In this document: piece by piece, positions 7,219 to 16,475 of the stretch | How positions within the stretch are numbered: the first letter of the stretch is position 1 | Layout: each line of letters opens with the position of its first letter | From: G965220075 sp965220075 | GTDB taxonomy: Bacteria; Chloroflexota; UBA11872 | Assembly: GCA_965220075.1 (NCBI GenBank) | Contig: OZ244806.1 | Location: 2,294,001 to 2,358,000, forward strand | DNA length: 64,000 nucleotides | Direction: 5' to 3' | Translations under genes and position numbers: made by a program | Notes under the pieces: generated by a model | The model's database searches: none | The model's input: only the letters and a program-made list of their open reading frames with translations | What the model was told of the DNA's origin: nothing

Positions 7219-8272
7219 CGCTCGAGTCCTTGCGAGACGTTTCGCTCGCCGCGCCACCCTCGCCCGAGCTCCTGTTCGCGCCGCGCGCGGGCCTGGCTTG
7301 GGCCGCGGCCGATTTAGCGCCGGGCTTGCGGCGCGCGCGCCGCACAGCCGGCGCGCCGGGCGCCGCCGCCGGCCGCGCCGGACGCGGGCGGCGAGCCTGG
7401 GCGTCTTCGCTCGGCGTCACGGCGGACTCGCCGCCCGCCTTGGACGCCGCCTGCTGGGCCGCCGCCTCGAGCATGGCGGCTTCGATATCGGCCGTCGACT
7501 CCCCTGCCCGGGTGGCCATGGACGCAGCCGCCACCGCCGCCTCGGCTTCACGCGCCCGGTCCCTCAGCCGTTGAGCCTCCTGCTTTTCGAACTCCTCGCG
7601 CCCGGCTAGAACCGCGTCGGCCACCAAAGTCGTCACGGCTCGAATTGAGCGGATCGCATCGTCGTTGCCGGGGATCACGTAGTCGATCACTTCCGGGTCG
7701 CAGTTGGTGTCGACCAGAGCGACGACCGGTATATCCAGCCGGCGAGCCTCGGCCACGGCGTTCTTTTCACGCTTGGGGTCGATCACGAAGATCGCGGCGG
7801 GCAAGCGCGACATCGCGCCGATGCCGCCCATGCGTTTTTGCAAGCGGTTCAACTCAACCGTGAGCGCCTGAGCGGCCTTTTTCGTCAGGCGCTCGAACTC
7901 GCCCGCCTGCTGACGCGCCTGCAGATCGCGCATCTGCGTCAGCCTGGCGCGAAGCGTCTCGAAGTTGGTAAGCGTTCCGCCGAGCCAGCGATGATTCACG
8001 AAATGCTGCCCGCAGCGTTCCGCGTGCTCCTGCACGATCTCCTGTGCCTGGCGCTTGGTTCCGATGAGGATGACTTCGCCGCCGCGCGCGGACACCGAGC
8101 GCAAGAAAGCTCCGGCACGATCGAGCGCGCGGACGGTGTGTTGCAGGTCTATTACGTGGATGCCGTTGCGGGCCGCAAAGATGAACGGACGCATCTTGGG
8201 ATTCCAGCGCGGCGTGCGATGACCGAAATGGACGCCGGCATCCAGCAACTCGCGCATCGTGACCACGGACAT
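7211..8272 (-). CDS. rpsB: 30S ribosomal protein S2 with long Ala/Arg-rich C-terminal extension
   Basis: S2 binds the head-platform junction of the 30S subunit. The core (residues 1 to about 230) is ordinary: MRELLDAGVHFGHRTPRWNP, IHVIDLQHT, LIGTKRQAQEIVQ, VNHRWLGGTLTNFETL, IDPKREKNAVAEARRLDIPV and PGNDDAIRSIR. The protein then runs on for about 120 residues of low-complexity Ala, Arg, Pro and Ser. It reaches 353 residues against a usual 230-260. ATG 8272 is chosen, 8 bases after AAGGA; a TTG lies immediately before it. The gene opens the rpsB-tsf-pyrH-frr run, with 168 bases between it and the topA stop. Confidence 0.96.
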   Translation of the reverse strand: MSVVTMRELLDAGVHFGHRTPRWNPKMRPFIFAARNGIHVIDLQHTVRALDRAGAFLRSVSARGGEVILIGTKRQAQEIVQEHAERCGQHFVNHRWLGGTLTNFETLRARLTQMRDLQARQQAGEFERLTKKAAQALTVELNRLQKRMGGIGAMSRLPAAIFVIDPKREKNAVAEARRLDIPVVALVDTNCDPEVIDYVIPGNDDAIRSIRAVTTLVADAVLAGREEFEKQEAQRLRDRAREAEAAVAAASMATRAGESTADIEAAMLEAAAQQAASKAGGESAVTPSEDAQARRPRPARPAAAPGAPAVRRARRKPGAKSAAAQARPARGANRSSGEGGAASETSRKDSSDA

Positions 8273-8440
8273 CAAGGCAATCCTTTCTGCAAGGCCCTCC
8301 GCCGCCGTCGCTTCCGGGCGGGACCGCGAGTGCGGCAGGACCTACCGGATCGGGTGGCGTGTGAATTCGGTCGGATAGCTCCGAAACCGTGCCCGATGGT
8401 ATCGCAGCGCCCCTGGCGCGCGCGAGAGCGCCGCGGCCGG

Positions 8441-10660
8441 CTACTCCACCGGCGCGGCGCCGCCCGACGGCGCCTTGTCCCGCTTTCCGGCGCTCCCGCC
8501 GTTCCGCGCCGCTTCCTGGCCTCCCGACGGCTGCGACCAGGTCGCGTAGTCACATTCCGGGTACCGGCTGCATCCCCAGAACAAGCGCCCACGGCGGGTG
8601 CGTTTCTCTACAACCTCGCCCTCGCCGCAGGTCGGGCAGGTCACGCCCGTTCCGACGATCACGCGCTCGATATAGCGGCACTTAGGGAACCCGCTGCATC
8701 CGATGAAACGGCCAAAGCGCCCTTCTTTGTGTACGAGCGGCTGGCCGCACTGGGGGCAATCACGTCCCGCCGGCTCGGGCGGCGGCCGCTCCACACGCTC
8801 GATATAGCGGCACTCGGGGAACCCGCTGCACCCGATGAAAGGGCCGAAGCGTCCTCTTTTGTGTACGAGCGGCTGGCCGCACTCGGGGCAATCACGCCCC
8901 ACGGGCTCGGGCGTCACGTGCAGCGTCTGCTCGGCCGCTTCGAGCGTTTCCGCGAACGGACCGTAGAACTCGCGCAGCAACGGGACCCAGCCAAGCTCAC
9001 CGCGCGAGACGGAATCCAGCTTCTCCTCCATCTGCGCCGTAAAGCCGTAGTCCATGATCGTGGGGAAGTGCTGAATAAGCAGGTCGGCAACGGTTCGTCC
9101 CAGCTCGGTGGACTCGAGGCGGCGGCGCGTGAGCTCGGCATAGCCGCGTTCCAGCAGCGTGGCCACGGTGGGGGCGTAGGTGCTGGGCCGTCCGATGCCC
9201 GCCTCCTCCAGGGCACGCACGAGCGTCGCCTCGGAATAGCGCGGCGGCGGCTCGGTGAAGTGCTGCTCGGGATCGAGCGTTACCAGAGCCATTGAGTCGT
9301 CCTTGGCCAGTGAGTCGATCAACTCCGCCGCCGCAGTCACCTCGGGAGCGTCGGTCTGGTCGGGACGGAGGACCGCTCTGAACCCGGGAAACGTGGTCAC
9401 GGTGGCGGTGGCGTTGAATCGGTAGGCCAGGTCTTCCCCGTCCCGCGACGGCCGTATCGGGGCCGTAACCCGCCGCTGCCGCGCCGGTGACATCTGGCTG
9501 GCCACGAACCGGCGCCAGATGAGGTCGTAGAGGCGCAACTGATCCGCGTTCAGGCGCTCGCGGACGGCCTCGGGCGTGCGCTCGACTCCGGTGGGTCGAA
9601 TCGCCTCATGCGCCTCCTGCGCGTTCTTCACGCGGCTGCGGTAGGTGGGCGCGCGGCTGGGCAGGTACTCGGCCGAGAACTGCGAGCCGATCCAGCGGCG
9701 CGCGGCGGCCTGGGCTTCCTGCGAGACGGAGGTCGAGTCGGTTCGCATATAGGTGATCAGGCCCACTGGCCCGGACCCCGTGTCGACGCCCTCGTAGAGC
9801 TGCTGCGCGATGGCCATGGTTCGCCGCGGCGACATTCCCAGGCGGGCCGAGGCGGCCTGTTGCAGTGTGCTGGTGGTGAAAGGCGGCGAGGGCCGGCGCG
9901 TAATCTCGCCCGCGCGTCTCGCCTCTACCCGATAGTCCGCGGCCAGCAGCGCTGCCGATAGAGTCTCAACGGCCTCCTGCGCGGAAAGATCGAGCTCGCC
10001 GTCAACGGCTTCCAGCTTCCCGCGGACGGTGGGGGATTCGGTCCCCGCGCGAGCAAAGAGGCCATCCAGGGTCCAGTACTCGCGCGGCTCGAAGGCTTCG
10101 ATCTCGCGGTCTCGCTCCACCACCAGGCGCAACGCCACCGACTGCACCCGGCCGGCGCTGGTGCCGCGGCGGACTCGCCGATTGAGCAGAGGGCTGATTC
10201 GGTAGCCCACCAGCCGGTCCAGCACGCGGCGTGCCTGCTGGGCGTCGACGAGATCCTGATCGATCTGGCGGTGAGTGCGAATCGCGTCCGTAACGGCGGC
10301 TTTGGTGATCTCGTGAAACGCGACTCGCTTGACCGGCCGGCCGTCGAGCTTGGCGGCGCTGCGCAGGTGCCACGCAATGGCCTCGCCTTCGCGGTCGGGA
10401 TCGGTGGCCAGCATGACTTCCTTCGCGCCCTGGGCCGCCTTGCGGATGGTGGTGACGACTTTGGACTTGTCGCGCGGCACCACGTACTTGGGCGCGAAGT
10501 CGTTCTCCACGTCCACGCCAAGCCCGCTCTTGGGAAGATCGCGGACGTGACCCACGGACGCCATGACGTTGTAGCCGCGGCCCAGGAACTTGCGCAGAGT
10601 GGCCGCCTTGGCGCCGGACTCCACGATCACGAGCGTTTTCTGGGACTTGCGCGCGGCCAT
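8441..10660 (-). CDS. topA: DNA topoisomerase I (type IA) with three C-terminal zinc fingers
   Basis: TopA relaxes negative supercoils through a 5'-phosphotyrosyl intermediate. The Toprim domain shows TLVIVESGAKAATLRKFLG at the N-terminus and ATDPDREGEAIAWHL. The active-site Tyr lies in GLITYMRTDSTSVS, and AQEAHEAIRPT and GIGRPSTYAPTVATL follow. The C-terminus carries three four-Cys zinc ribbons: two near-identical units with CPxCGQPLVHK and FIGCSGFPxCRYIERV, and a divergent third (CPTCGEGEVV, FWGCSRYPECDYATW). The 739-residue length is normal. A low-complexity tail follows the third ribbon. It starts at ATG 10660, 73 bases after the mfd stop on the same strand. Confidence 0.97.
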   Translation of the reverse strand: MAARKSQKTLVIVESGAKAATLRKFLGRGYNVMASVGHVRDLPKSGLGVDVENDFAPKYVVPRDKSKVVTTIRKAAQGAKEVMLATDPDREGEAIAWHLRSAAKLDGRPVKRVAFHEITKAAVTDAIRTHRQIDQDLVDAQQARRVLDRLVGYRISPLLNRRVRRGTSAGRVQSVALRLVVERDREIEAFEPREYWTLDGLFARAGTESPTVRGKLEAVDGELDLSAQEAVETLSAALLAADYRVEARRAGEITRRPSPPFTTSTLQQAASARLGMSPRRTMAIAQQLYEGVDTGSGPVGLITYMRTDSTSVSQEAQAAARRWIGSQFSAEYLPSRAPTYRSRVKNAQEAHEAIRPTGVERTPEAVRERLNADQLRLYDLIWRRFVASQMSPARQRRVTAPIRPSRDGEDLAYRFNATATVTTFPGFRAVLRPDQTDAPEVTAAAELIDSLAKDDSMALVTLDPEQHFTEPPPRYSEATLVRALEEAGIGRPSTYAPTVATLLERGYAELTRRRLESTELGRTVADLLIQHFPTIMDYGFTAQMEEKLDSVSRGELGWVPLLREFYGPFAETLEAAEQTLHVTPEPVGRDCPECGQPLVHKRGRFGPFIGCSGFPECRYIERVERPPPEPAGRDCPQCGQPLVHKEGRFGRFIGCSGFPKCRYIERVIVGTGVTCPTCGEGEVVEKRTRRGRLFWGCSRYPECDYATWSQPSGGQEAARNGGSAGKRDKAPSGGAAPVE
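8663..8914. repeat. Two 132-bp tandem repeats encoding duplicated topA zinc ribbons
   Basis: The stretch beginning GCTCGATATAGCGGCAC at 8665 recurs at 8797, a period of 132 bases (44 codons). Similarity continues through the linker to the shared GGCTCGGGCG near 8782 and 8914. The copies differ at scattered positions, so it is a recent but not identical in-frame duplication within topA. Confidence 0.85.
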
Positions 10661-10733
10661 CAGACGGCCTGCCTGTTTTTTGACTCCGACACTACTCGTT
10701 CCGCCTTGTTTTCACGCTTAAGTTGCAAGCGCG

Positions 10734-13700
10734 TCAGGATAGCGCGGGCACGCCCGCCTCCCAGCGCACCAGCCCATCGAGGAGCGCCAGCAGCTTCTCA
10801 CGCCACGCCGGGTCGTGCTCGAAGTCCGGCCACACAAGCCCCGCGTGTCCCTGGCGCATGCGCCGGCCGACCGTTCGCGCGATGGTGGCGGGGCTCGCGC
10901 GATAGTCCGAGGGAAGCTTGACGATCAGCTCGCGCCCATAGGTCGTGACGGCGGGCAATCCCAAGGCGTGCGCGCGGGCTTTGACGCGCAGCAGGTAGGC
11001 GAGGTTCTCGACCGGCGCCGGGAACTCGCCGAACCTATCTCGAATGTCGGCGATGGCCTCCTCCACCTCGCCGATCCGGCGCAGCCTGGCCAATCGCTGA
11101 TACTCGCGAACCTTGGTGGCGTAGCTGCCCATGTAGCCGTCGGGAAGATACGCGTCGAGGGGCAGGTCGATCACGGTTGCCGGCGCCGCGACGGGCTCCG
11201 GATCATTGCCGCGCAGACGCTCGACGGCCTCGGCCAGCATGCGCGTATACAGATCGAACCCCACCGTGCTCACGTGACCGTGCTGCTCGGCGCCAAGCAG
11301 ATTGCCGGCGCCGCGTATTTCAAGATCCCGCATGGCGATGCGAAATCCGGCACCCAGCTCGGACGCTTCCAGAATCGTCTGCAGCCGCTTCTGCGCCTCT
11401 TCGGTGAGCATGTGCCGCTTGTTGTAGAGAAAGTAAGCGTAAGCCTGCACGGCGGCGCGGCCCACCCTTCCGCGCAACTGGTAGAGCTGCGCGAGACCGA
11501 AGCGCCAGGCGTCGTTGACGATGATCGTGTTCACGTTGGGGATGTCCAGGCCGTTCTCGATGATGGCCGTGGCCACCAGGACCTGGCCGTCGCCGCGTGC
11601 AAACCTGTACATGACGTCTTCCAGCTCCGCGGCGGGCGTCTGGCCATGGGCCACCAGCACCTCGCAGTCCGGGACGAGTTCACGCACCCGCTGTGCCCAG
11701 GAGTGAATCGTCTGGATGCGGTTGTGGAGGAAAAAGACCTGGCCGCCGCGTTCGAGCTCGGAGCGGATCGCGCGGCGCACGATTTCGTCGTCGTAGGTCG
11801 TTACGTAAGTCTTCACGGCCAGGCGCTGTTCAGGCGGCGACTCGATGACGCTGATCTCGCGCAACCCGGCCAGCGCCATGTGCAGCGTGCGCGGGATCGG
11901 CGTGGCGGTGAGAGTGAGCACGTCCACGTTCTTGCGCAGCGCCTTCAGCTGCTCTTTTTGCGTAACTCCGAAACGTTGCTCCTCATCCACCACCACCAGC
12001 CCCAGATCCGCGTACTGCACGTCGGTCTGAAGCAGGCGATGAGTCCCCACCACTATGTTCACGTCGCCCGACTTCAAACCGGCCAGCACCTCGTCCTGGG
12101 CCTGCTTTGTGCGAAACCGGCTGAGCAACTCGACCCGCACGGGGAACTTGTCCGTGCGCGAGTGAAAGGTGTCGAAGTGCTGCTGGGCGAGGACGGTGGT
12201 GGGCACTAGCACGGCGACCTGCCTGCCGTCGAGAGCCGCCTTGAAGGCCGCTCGCAGGGCCACTTCGGTCTTGCCATAGCCCACGTCTCCGGCCACCAGG
12301 CGGTCCATGGGCCGTTCTCGCTCCATATCGGATTTCACGTCGGCGATCGCCTCGAGCTGATCCGGGGTTTCGATGAACGGGAATGCCTCCTCGAAGTCGC
12401 GTTGCCAGCTCGCGTCGACGCCGAACGCGTGTCCGACGGCGATCTCGCGAACCGCGTAGATGTCCAGCAACTCCGCCGCGATCTCCTCGGCCTTGCGTTG
12501 GGCGCGCTGCTTGGCGCGATTCCACTCGGCGGTTCCCAGCCGGCTGAGCTTGGGCGGCCGGTCGGACATCCCGACGTACTTCTGCACCCGCCCAATCTGA
12601 TCCACCGGAACGTACAGCCGGTCGTCGCCGGCGTAGGCCAGCAGCAAATACTCGCGCTCGCCGCCCGTCTCCTTGAGCTGCGTGATGCCCTCGAAGCGGG
12701 CGATGCCGTGCTCCACGTGCACGACGTAGTCGCTCTTTTCCAGGTCCGCCAGAAACGCGCGGTCCGCGCGCGTCTGGCGCCTTGCCCGCCGGATGCGGGT
12801 GCGCCCGAAAACCTCGGCGTCGGTCAGCAGCGTCAGTCGACTGTTGGCGTGCCGCCAGCCCTCGGAGAGCGTGCCGGGCACGACTGTGATCGAGCCCTCC
12901 GGCGGCAGCTCGTCCAGACACGCGGCGGTCGCGCTGGGCAGTCCTTGCTCCTCCAGGAGATGGTGCAGGCGGCGCCCCTGGTAGCTCACTATCACGACGC
13001 GCCGTCCATCCCGGCGAAGCTGATCCAGATCGTCGGCCAGGCGCCGCAGCCGTCCCGCGTAGGCGGGCACGGCCTCGAATCCCTGCGCGACGACGCGCGT
13101 TCCCCGCTCCATATCGGGCAGTCCCGGAACGAACGTCAGCCGCACCTCTGCCCGCTCGCACGCGGCCAGAATCTCGGCGCCCGGAATGAGCGGCGACGCG
13201 AAGGCTTCCGGCAGCTCGCCGCTAGCCAGCAGACGGGCGCGGTTGCGGGCCGCGTGCTTCTCCGCGTCGCCCACGGCCCAGGCGGTCTGTCCCAGCTCGT
13301 CGACCACTCGCAGCGCATTCGGCGCAAAGTCGAACAGGCTGGCCGCGCTGGGCATGAGGCTCATGGTGTAGAAGGCCGCGTCGTCGAAATACTCGTTGCC
13401 GTCCAGGTGCTCCAGGTGGCGTTGCCAGGTCTGGCGGTCCTCGGGCCGCAGACTGGCGAGCTCGATCTCGCGAAGCTGTCCGGCCAGCTGGCGGCCCATC
13501 CAAATGGGGACCTCGGTGGCGGGCGTAAGCGTGACCAGTGGGCTCGGTCCGAGCGAGCGCTGGGTGGCGGGGTCGAAGCTCCGCACCGATTCGATCTCGT
13601 CGCCCAGGAAATCGACGCGCACGGGCGCCTGCGCGTCGGGCGAGAACACGTCCACGATGCCGCCGCGCCGCGCGAACTCACCGGGACGCTCCACCAGCGG

Positions 13701-14207
13701 CGTGCGCTCGAAGCCCAGTGCGACCAGCCGCGTGGTCATCGTGGCGGGATCCACCTCCACTCCCGGCGCCAGCGTCAGGAAGCGCGAGCGAAACTCCGCG
13801 GGAGGCAAGAGGCGGCGCATGAGAGCGCTCGCCGAGGCCGTGATCACCGGCGCCGCCCCGACCCGGTCGGAGCTCGCCCGCGTGAGATGGGCCAGCGCCG
13901 CCACGCGCTGCGCGAGCACCTCGTTGCTGATCGCCAGCATCGAATAGGCCGGCTGGTCCGGGTCCGCGAAGTGGACGACCGGGTGCTCCGGCGCCCAGGC
14001 CGCCACCTCTTGAGCCAGGTCGCGCGCGCGCGCGTCATCGGCCGATATGACGATGACGGGACGGTTGCCGCGCCGCGCCAGAAGCGCCACCACGGCCGGC
14101 TTGAGCGCGTCGCGCACTTCAATGGTGAGGGGCCGCTCGGACTCGGAGACCGCCGCCGCTAAGGCGGGGTCCCGCTCAAGCGTTCGGAGAAGTCCGCTGA
14201 GATGCAT
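10734..14207 (-). CDS. mfd: Transcription-repair coupling factor Mfd
   Basis: Mfd pushes stalled RNA polymerase off damaged DNA and recruits UvrA. The N-terminal UvrB-like part includes GEFARRGGIVDVFSPDAQAP. The RNA-polymerase-interacting region follows with LEKSDYVVHVEHGIARFEGI and YVPVDQIGRVQKYVG. The RecG-like motor has Walker A in AGDVGYGKTEVALRAAF, VLVPTTVLAQQHFDTF, box II VVDEEQRFGVTQKEQLK and LTLTATPIPRTLHMAL, then RGRVGRAAVQAYAYFLY. The C-terminal regulatory domain ends the protein. At 1157 residues it is full length. The start ATG lies inside pth, a 32-base overlap in another frame. Confidence 0.97.
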   Translation of the reverse strand: MHLSGLLRTLERDPALAAAVSESERPLTIEVRDALKPAVVALLARRGNRPVIVISADDARARDLAQEVAAWAPEHPVVHFADPDQPAYSMLAISNEVLAQRVAALAHLTRASSDRVGAAPVITASASALMRRLLPPAEFRSRFLTLAPGVEVDPATMTTRLVALGFERTPLVERPGEFARRGGIVDVFSPDAQAPVRVDFLGDEIESVRSFDPATQRSLGPSPLVTLTPATEVPIWMGRQLAGQLREIELASLRPEDRQTWQRHLEHLDGNEYFDDAAFYTMSLMPSAASLFDFAPNALRVVDELGQTAWAVGDAEKHAARNRARLLASGELPEAFASPLIPGAEILAACERAEVRLTFVPGLPDMERGTRVVAQGFEAVPAYAGRLRRLADDLDQLRRDGRRVVIVSYQGRRLHHLLEEQGLPSATAACLDELPPEGSITVVPGTLSEGWRHANSRLTLLTDAEVFGRTRIRRARRQTRADRAFLADLEKSDYVVHVEHGIARFEGITQLKETGGEREYLLLAYAGDDRLYVPVDQIGRVQKYVGMSDRPPKLSRLGTAEWNRAKQRAQRKAEEIAAELLDIYAVREIAVGHAFGVDASWQRDFEEAFPFIETPDQLEAIADVKSDMERERPMDRLVAGDVGYGKTEVALRAAFKAALDGRQVAVLVPTTVLAQQHFDTFHSRTDKFPVRVELLSRFRTKQAQDEVLAGLKSGDVNIVVGTHRLLQTDVQYADLGLVVVDEEQRFGVTQKEQLKALRKNVDVLTLTATPIPRTLHMALAGLREISVIESPPEQRLAVKTYVTTYDDEIVRRAIRSELERGGQVFFLHNRIQTIHSWAQRVRELVPDCEVLVAHGQTPAAELEDVMYRFARGDGQVLVATAIIENGLDIPNVNTIIVNDAWRFGLAQLYQLRGRVGRAAVQAYAYFLYNKRHMLTEEAQKRLQTILEASELGAGFRIAMRDLEIRGAGNLLGAEQHGHVSTVGFDLYTRMLAEAVERLRGNDPEPVAAPATVIDLPLDAYLPDGYMGSYATKVREYQRLARLRRIGEVEEAIADIRDRFGEFPAPVENLAYLLRVKARAHALGLPAVTTYGRELIVKLPSDYRASPATIARTVGRRMRQGHAGLVWPDFEHDPAWREKLLALLDGLVRWEAGVPALS

Positions 14208-14832
14208 TTACGCGATTGAACTCCTGCATTACCTCGTTGATGTCCCGCAAAACCAGGCCGCGCACGGCCGCGGCGGCGTGCTCGACTGCCATTTCGATTA
14301 CGGGGCGTTCCGCCGCGGTGAACGAACCGAGCACATGGTCGGCCGCGTCCATCCCGGCGGGAGGGCGGCCGACTCCGATCTTCACCCGCAGGAAAGCGTC
14401 GCCGCCGAGCGCGTCGGTGATCGACCGCACCCCGCGGTGCCCGCCGGACGATCCACCCCGGCGCACACGCAGCTTTCCGAACTCCAGGTCGATGTCGTCG
14501 TGCACGACTATCAGCCGCGTTAGATCGAGACCGTAAGAGCTGGACACGCCACGCACCACGGCGCCGGAACGATTGACGAACGTCCGCGGCTTGACGACCA
14601 CCGCCACGCATCCATCGATCTGTGCGAGCGCTTCCACTGCGCCGGCGGGGTGCCGTCTCCATCGTGCCGGCGGCGCCGCCACGATGCGTTCGCACACGTC
14701 GAAACCAACGTTATGTCGAGTTCCAGCGTATTCTGCGCCCGGATTGCCGAGTCCTACCACCAGCCAGCCGGCCTGGCCGAGCGCGGGCGGGTGGCGGCGC
14801 ATTGACCGAAGCCAGGATCGCAACTCTGCCAC
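14176..14832 (-). CDS. pth: Peptidyl-tRNA hydrolase
   Basis: Pth releases peptides from peptidyl-tRNAs that drop off the ribosome. Key motifs are VVGLGNPGAEYAGTRHNVGF with the catalytic His after TR, KPRTFVNRSG (the usual Met-Asn is Val-Asn here), VHDDIDLEFGKLRVRRGGSS with the catalytic-site Asp, and GGHRGVRSITDALG. The length of 218 residues is slightly long because about 22 residues precede the conserved strand. It overlaps mfd downstream by 32 bases and follows rsmA by 18 bases, so rsmA-pth-mfd is one likely transcription unit. Confidence 0.95.
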   Translation of the reverse strand: MAELRSWLRSMRRHPPALGQAGWLVVGLGNPGAEYAGTRHNVGFDVCERIVAAPPARWRRHPAGAVEALAQIDGCVAVVVKPRTFVNRSGAVVRGVSSSYGLDLTRLIVVHDDIDLEFGKLRVRRGGSSGGHRGVRSITDALGGDAFLRVKIGVGRPPAGMDAADHVLGSFTAAERPVIEMAVEHAAAAVRGLVLRDINEVMQEFNRVNASQRTSPNA

Positions 14833-14850
14833 CGCTCGAGGGCTGATAGG

Positions 14851-15687
14851 TCAGGCCACCGAGACTGCCGCAAGAGTCTCGCGCGCAAACTGAAAGCCGC
14901 CGACTGCCGCGTCCCACTCCGCGAGGCTGAGCGTGCCGGGGCGCCGTGACGGGTCGATTCCCATTTCAGTGAGGATTGCGGCGGCGCGCGCCCGCTCAAG
15001 CCGCAGACCCGCCGCAAGCGAGTTGTGCAGCTGCTTGCGAGGCTGTCCAAACGCCAGCCGCGCGAGCCATATGCGTCGCTCGACCCGTTCGCGTCCAGAC
15101 GCGTCCAGCCGGAGCGGATCGAGGCGCACGAGGCTCGATTCCACCATGGGACGCGGGCGGAAGGCCTCGCGCGGCACGTCCAAGAGCTTTCTGACCGCGG
15201 CTTTCGATTGCACGATCACGCTCAGCAGGGCCATACGCGCCGGGGTCTCGACCATTCGCTTAGCGACCTCGCGCTGGAGGAGGACGGTGACGCTGAGCGG
15301 TGGTTGCTCGGCGCCCAGCAGGTCCACCACGATCCGCGTGCCCACGCTGTAAGGAAGGTTGGCCACGACGTGGTACGGCCCGCCGGCAAGCTCGCCAAAC
15401 CGCACGCGGCGCGCGTCGGCGTTTACGATCGTCAGATTGGGATCTGAGCCCAAGCGGTGCCGCAGCCGGTTTGTCAGCTCCGGTTCTACCTCGATTGCGC
15501 TCACGCGGAATTCGCGCCGCAGCAGCTCCCCGGTGAGATTCCCCGTTCCGGCGCCTATCTCCACCACGTTTGCGCCCGGCGGCAATCCGGCGGCGTCCGC
15601 GATGCGCCGCAACACGGAGCGGTCGACGAGAAAGTTTTGACCTCGCCGGCGGGACGGCCGGAATCCGAGGTTGCGCTCAGGGGTCAC
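14851..15687 (-). CDS. rsmA: 16S rRNA (adenine1518/1519-N6)-dimethyltransferase RsmA (KsgA)
   Basis: RsmA dimethylates two adjacent adenines near the 3' end of 16S rRNA during 30S maturation. Motifs seen: RRRGQNFLVDRSVLRRI, the SAM-binding VVEIGAGTGNLTGELL, IEVEPEL, and the catalytic VVANLPYSVGTRIV. The C-terminal RNA-binding domain contains FRPRPMVESSLVRLDPL and FGQPRKQLHNSLA. GTG 15687 gives 278 residues and places the start just before the conserved RRGQNF. A longer reading to 15816 would overlap the SDR gene and add Arg/His-rich sequence with no family match. The gene is 44 bases after the SDR stop. Confidence 0.95.
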   Translation of the reverse strand: MTPERNLGFRPSRRRGQNFLVDRSVLRRIADAAGLPPGANVVEIGAGTGNLTGELLRREFRVSAIEVEPELTNRLRHRLGSDPNLTIVNADARRVRFGELAGGPYHVVANLPYSVGTRIVVDLLGAEQPPLSVTVLLQREVAKRMVETPARMALLSVIVQSKAAVRKLLDVPREAFRPRPMVESSLVRLDPLRLDASGRERVERRIWLARLAFGQPRKQLHNSLAAGLRLERARAAAILTEMGIDPSRRPGTLSLAEWDAAVGGFQFARETLAAVSVA

Positions 15688-15731
15688 GGTCCCAGTATCA
15701 CATCGCTCAGCCAGCCGCCCGAGGCACGCGT

Positions 15732-16475
15732 TCAAGTGGCCAGGTAGCCGCCATCCGCGTAGAGCGTCGTGCCTGTGATGGAGGCCGCCCGGTCGGAGAG
15801 CAGAAAGGCGATGCAAGCCGCGATTTCGGCCGGTTGGGCGTAGCGTCCCAGCGGAACGCGGGAACGCCGCTGGGCCAGCAGCTCGGGGTTGCCGCGCGTC
15901 TCGGCGGTCATGCGCGTGGCGGTGAGACCCGCTCCAACGCAGTTAACCCGAATGCCGTGGGGCGCCAGCTCCCGGGCGATGGCCCCGGTCATGGCGCGCA
16001 CGGCGCCCTTGGCGGCGCAGTAGTGCATTTGCTCCGGTTCGGCGGTCTCCGCGCGGATCGATGAGACGTTCACGATCGCGCCGTTGGCTCCACGCCCGAT
16101 GATGTCGCGCGCCACGGCCTGGGTCAGGAAGGCCGGTCCGCGTACATGCGTGGCCAGCATGCGCCGCCACGCCTCGGTGTCGAGGCGCTCCACGGATAGA
16201 CGCTCGACGTAGCCGGCGTTGTTTACCAACGCGTCCACGCCGCCGTGCGCCGCCGCTACCGCCTCAACCAGGGACCGCCCGGCCGCAACCTCGCTCACGT
16301 CCAGCTCGCGGGCCTCCACGGCGAGGTCCCGGACACCCAGCGCTCGGACTGCCGCCTCAAGCGCCGGCATGTCGATGTCGGTGGCGACGACCCGGTACCC
16401 GTCGCCGCTCAACCGATCGACGCACGCACGGCCGATGCCGTGCGCCGCGCCGGTCACGATGGCGACCCGCGCCAT
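15732..16475 (-). CDS. Short-chain dehydrogenase/reductase (catalytically complete)
   Basis: A classical SDR of 247 residues, probably an NAD(P)-dependent oxidoreductase of unknown substrate. The Rossmann motif VTGAAHGIGRA, the NNAG motif, the catalytic Ser in VNVSSIRAETAE and the Tyr/Lys pair in HYCAAKGAV are all present, followed by ELAPHGIRVNCVGAGLTAT and the C-terminal GTTLYADGGY. The start is ATG 16475, whose ATGA overlaps the stop of the SDR gene before it. That gives a tandem SDR pair in which only this member keeps the catalytic residues. It also lies directly before rsmA. Confidence 0.9.
   Translation of the reverse strand: MARVAIVTGAAHGIGRACVDRLSGDGYRVVATDIDMPALEAAVRALGVRDLAVEARELDVSEVAAGRSLVEAVAAAHGGVDALVNNAGYVERLSVERLDTEAWRRMLATHVRGPAFLTQAVARDIIGRGANGAIVNVSSIRAETAEPEQMHYCAAKGAVRAMTGAIARELAPHGIRVNCVGAGLTATRMTAETRGNPELLAQRRSRVPLGRYAQPAEIAACIAFLLSDRAASITGTTLYADGGYLAT

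Noticed and set aside
12402..14162. 586-codon open frame antisense to mfd
   Set aside because: The mfd protein on the other strand is full length with all helicase motifs; the antisense frame has no recognisable domain.
15688..15816. Upstream extension of rsmA
   Set aside because: The extra residues are His/Arg/Leu-rich without family similarity, and the extension would overlap the SDR gene; GTG 15687 fits the conserved N-terminus.
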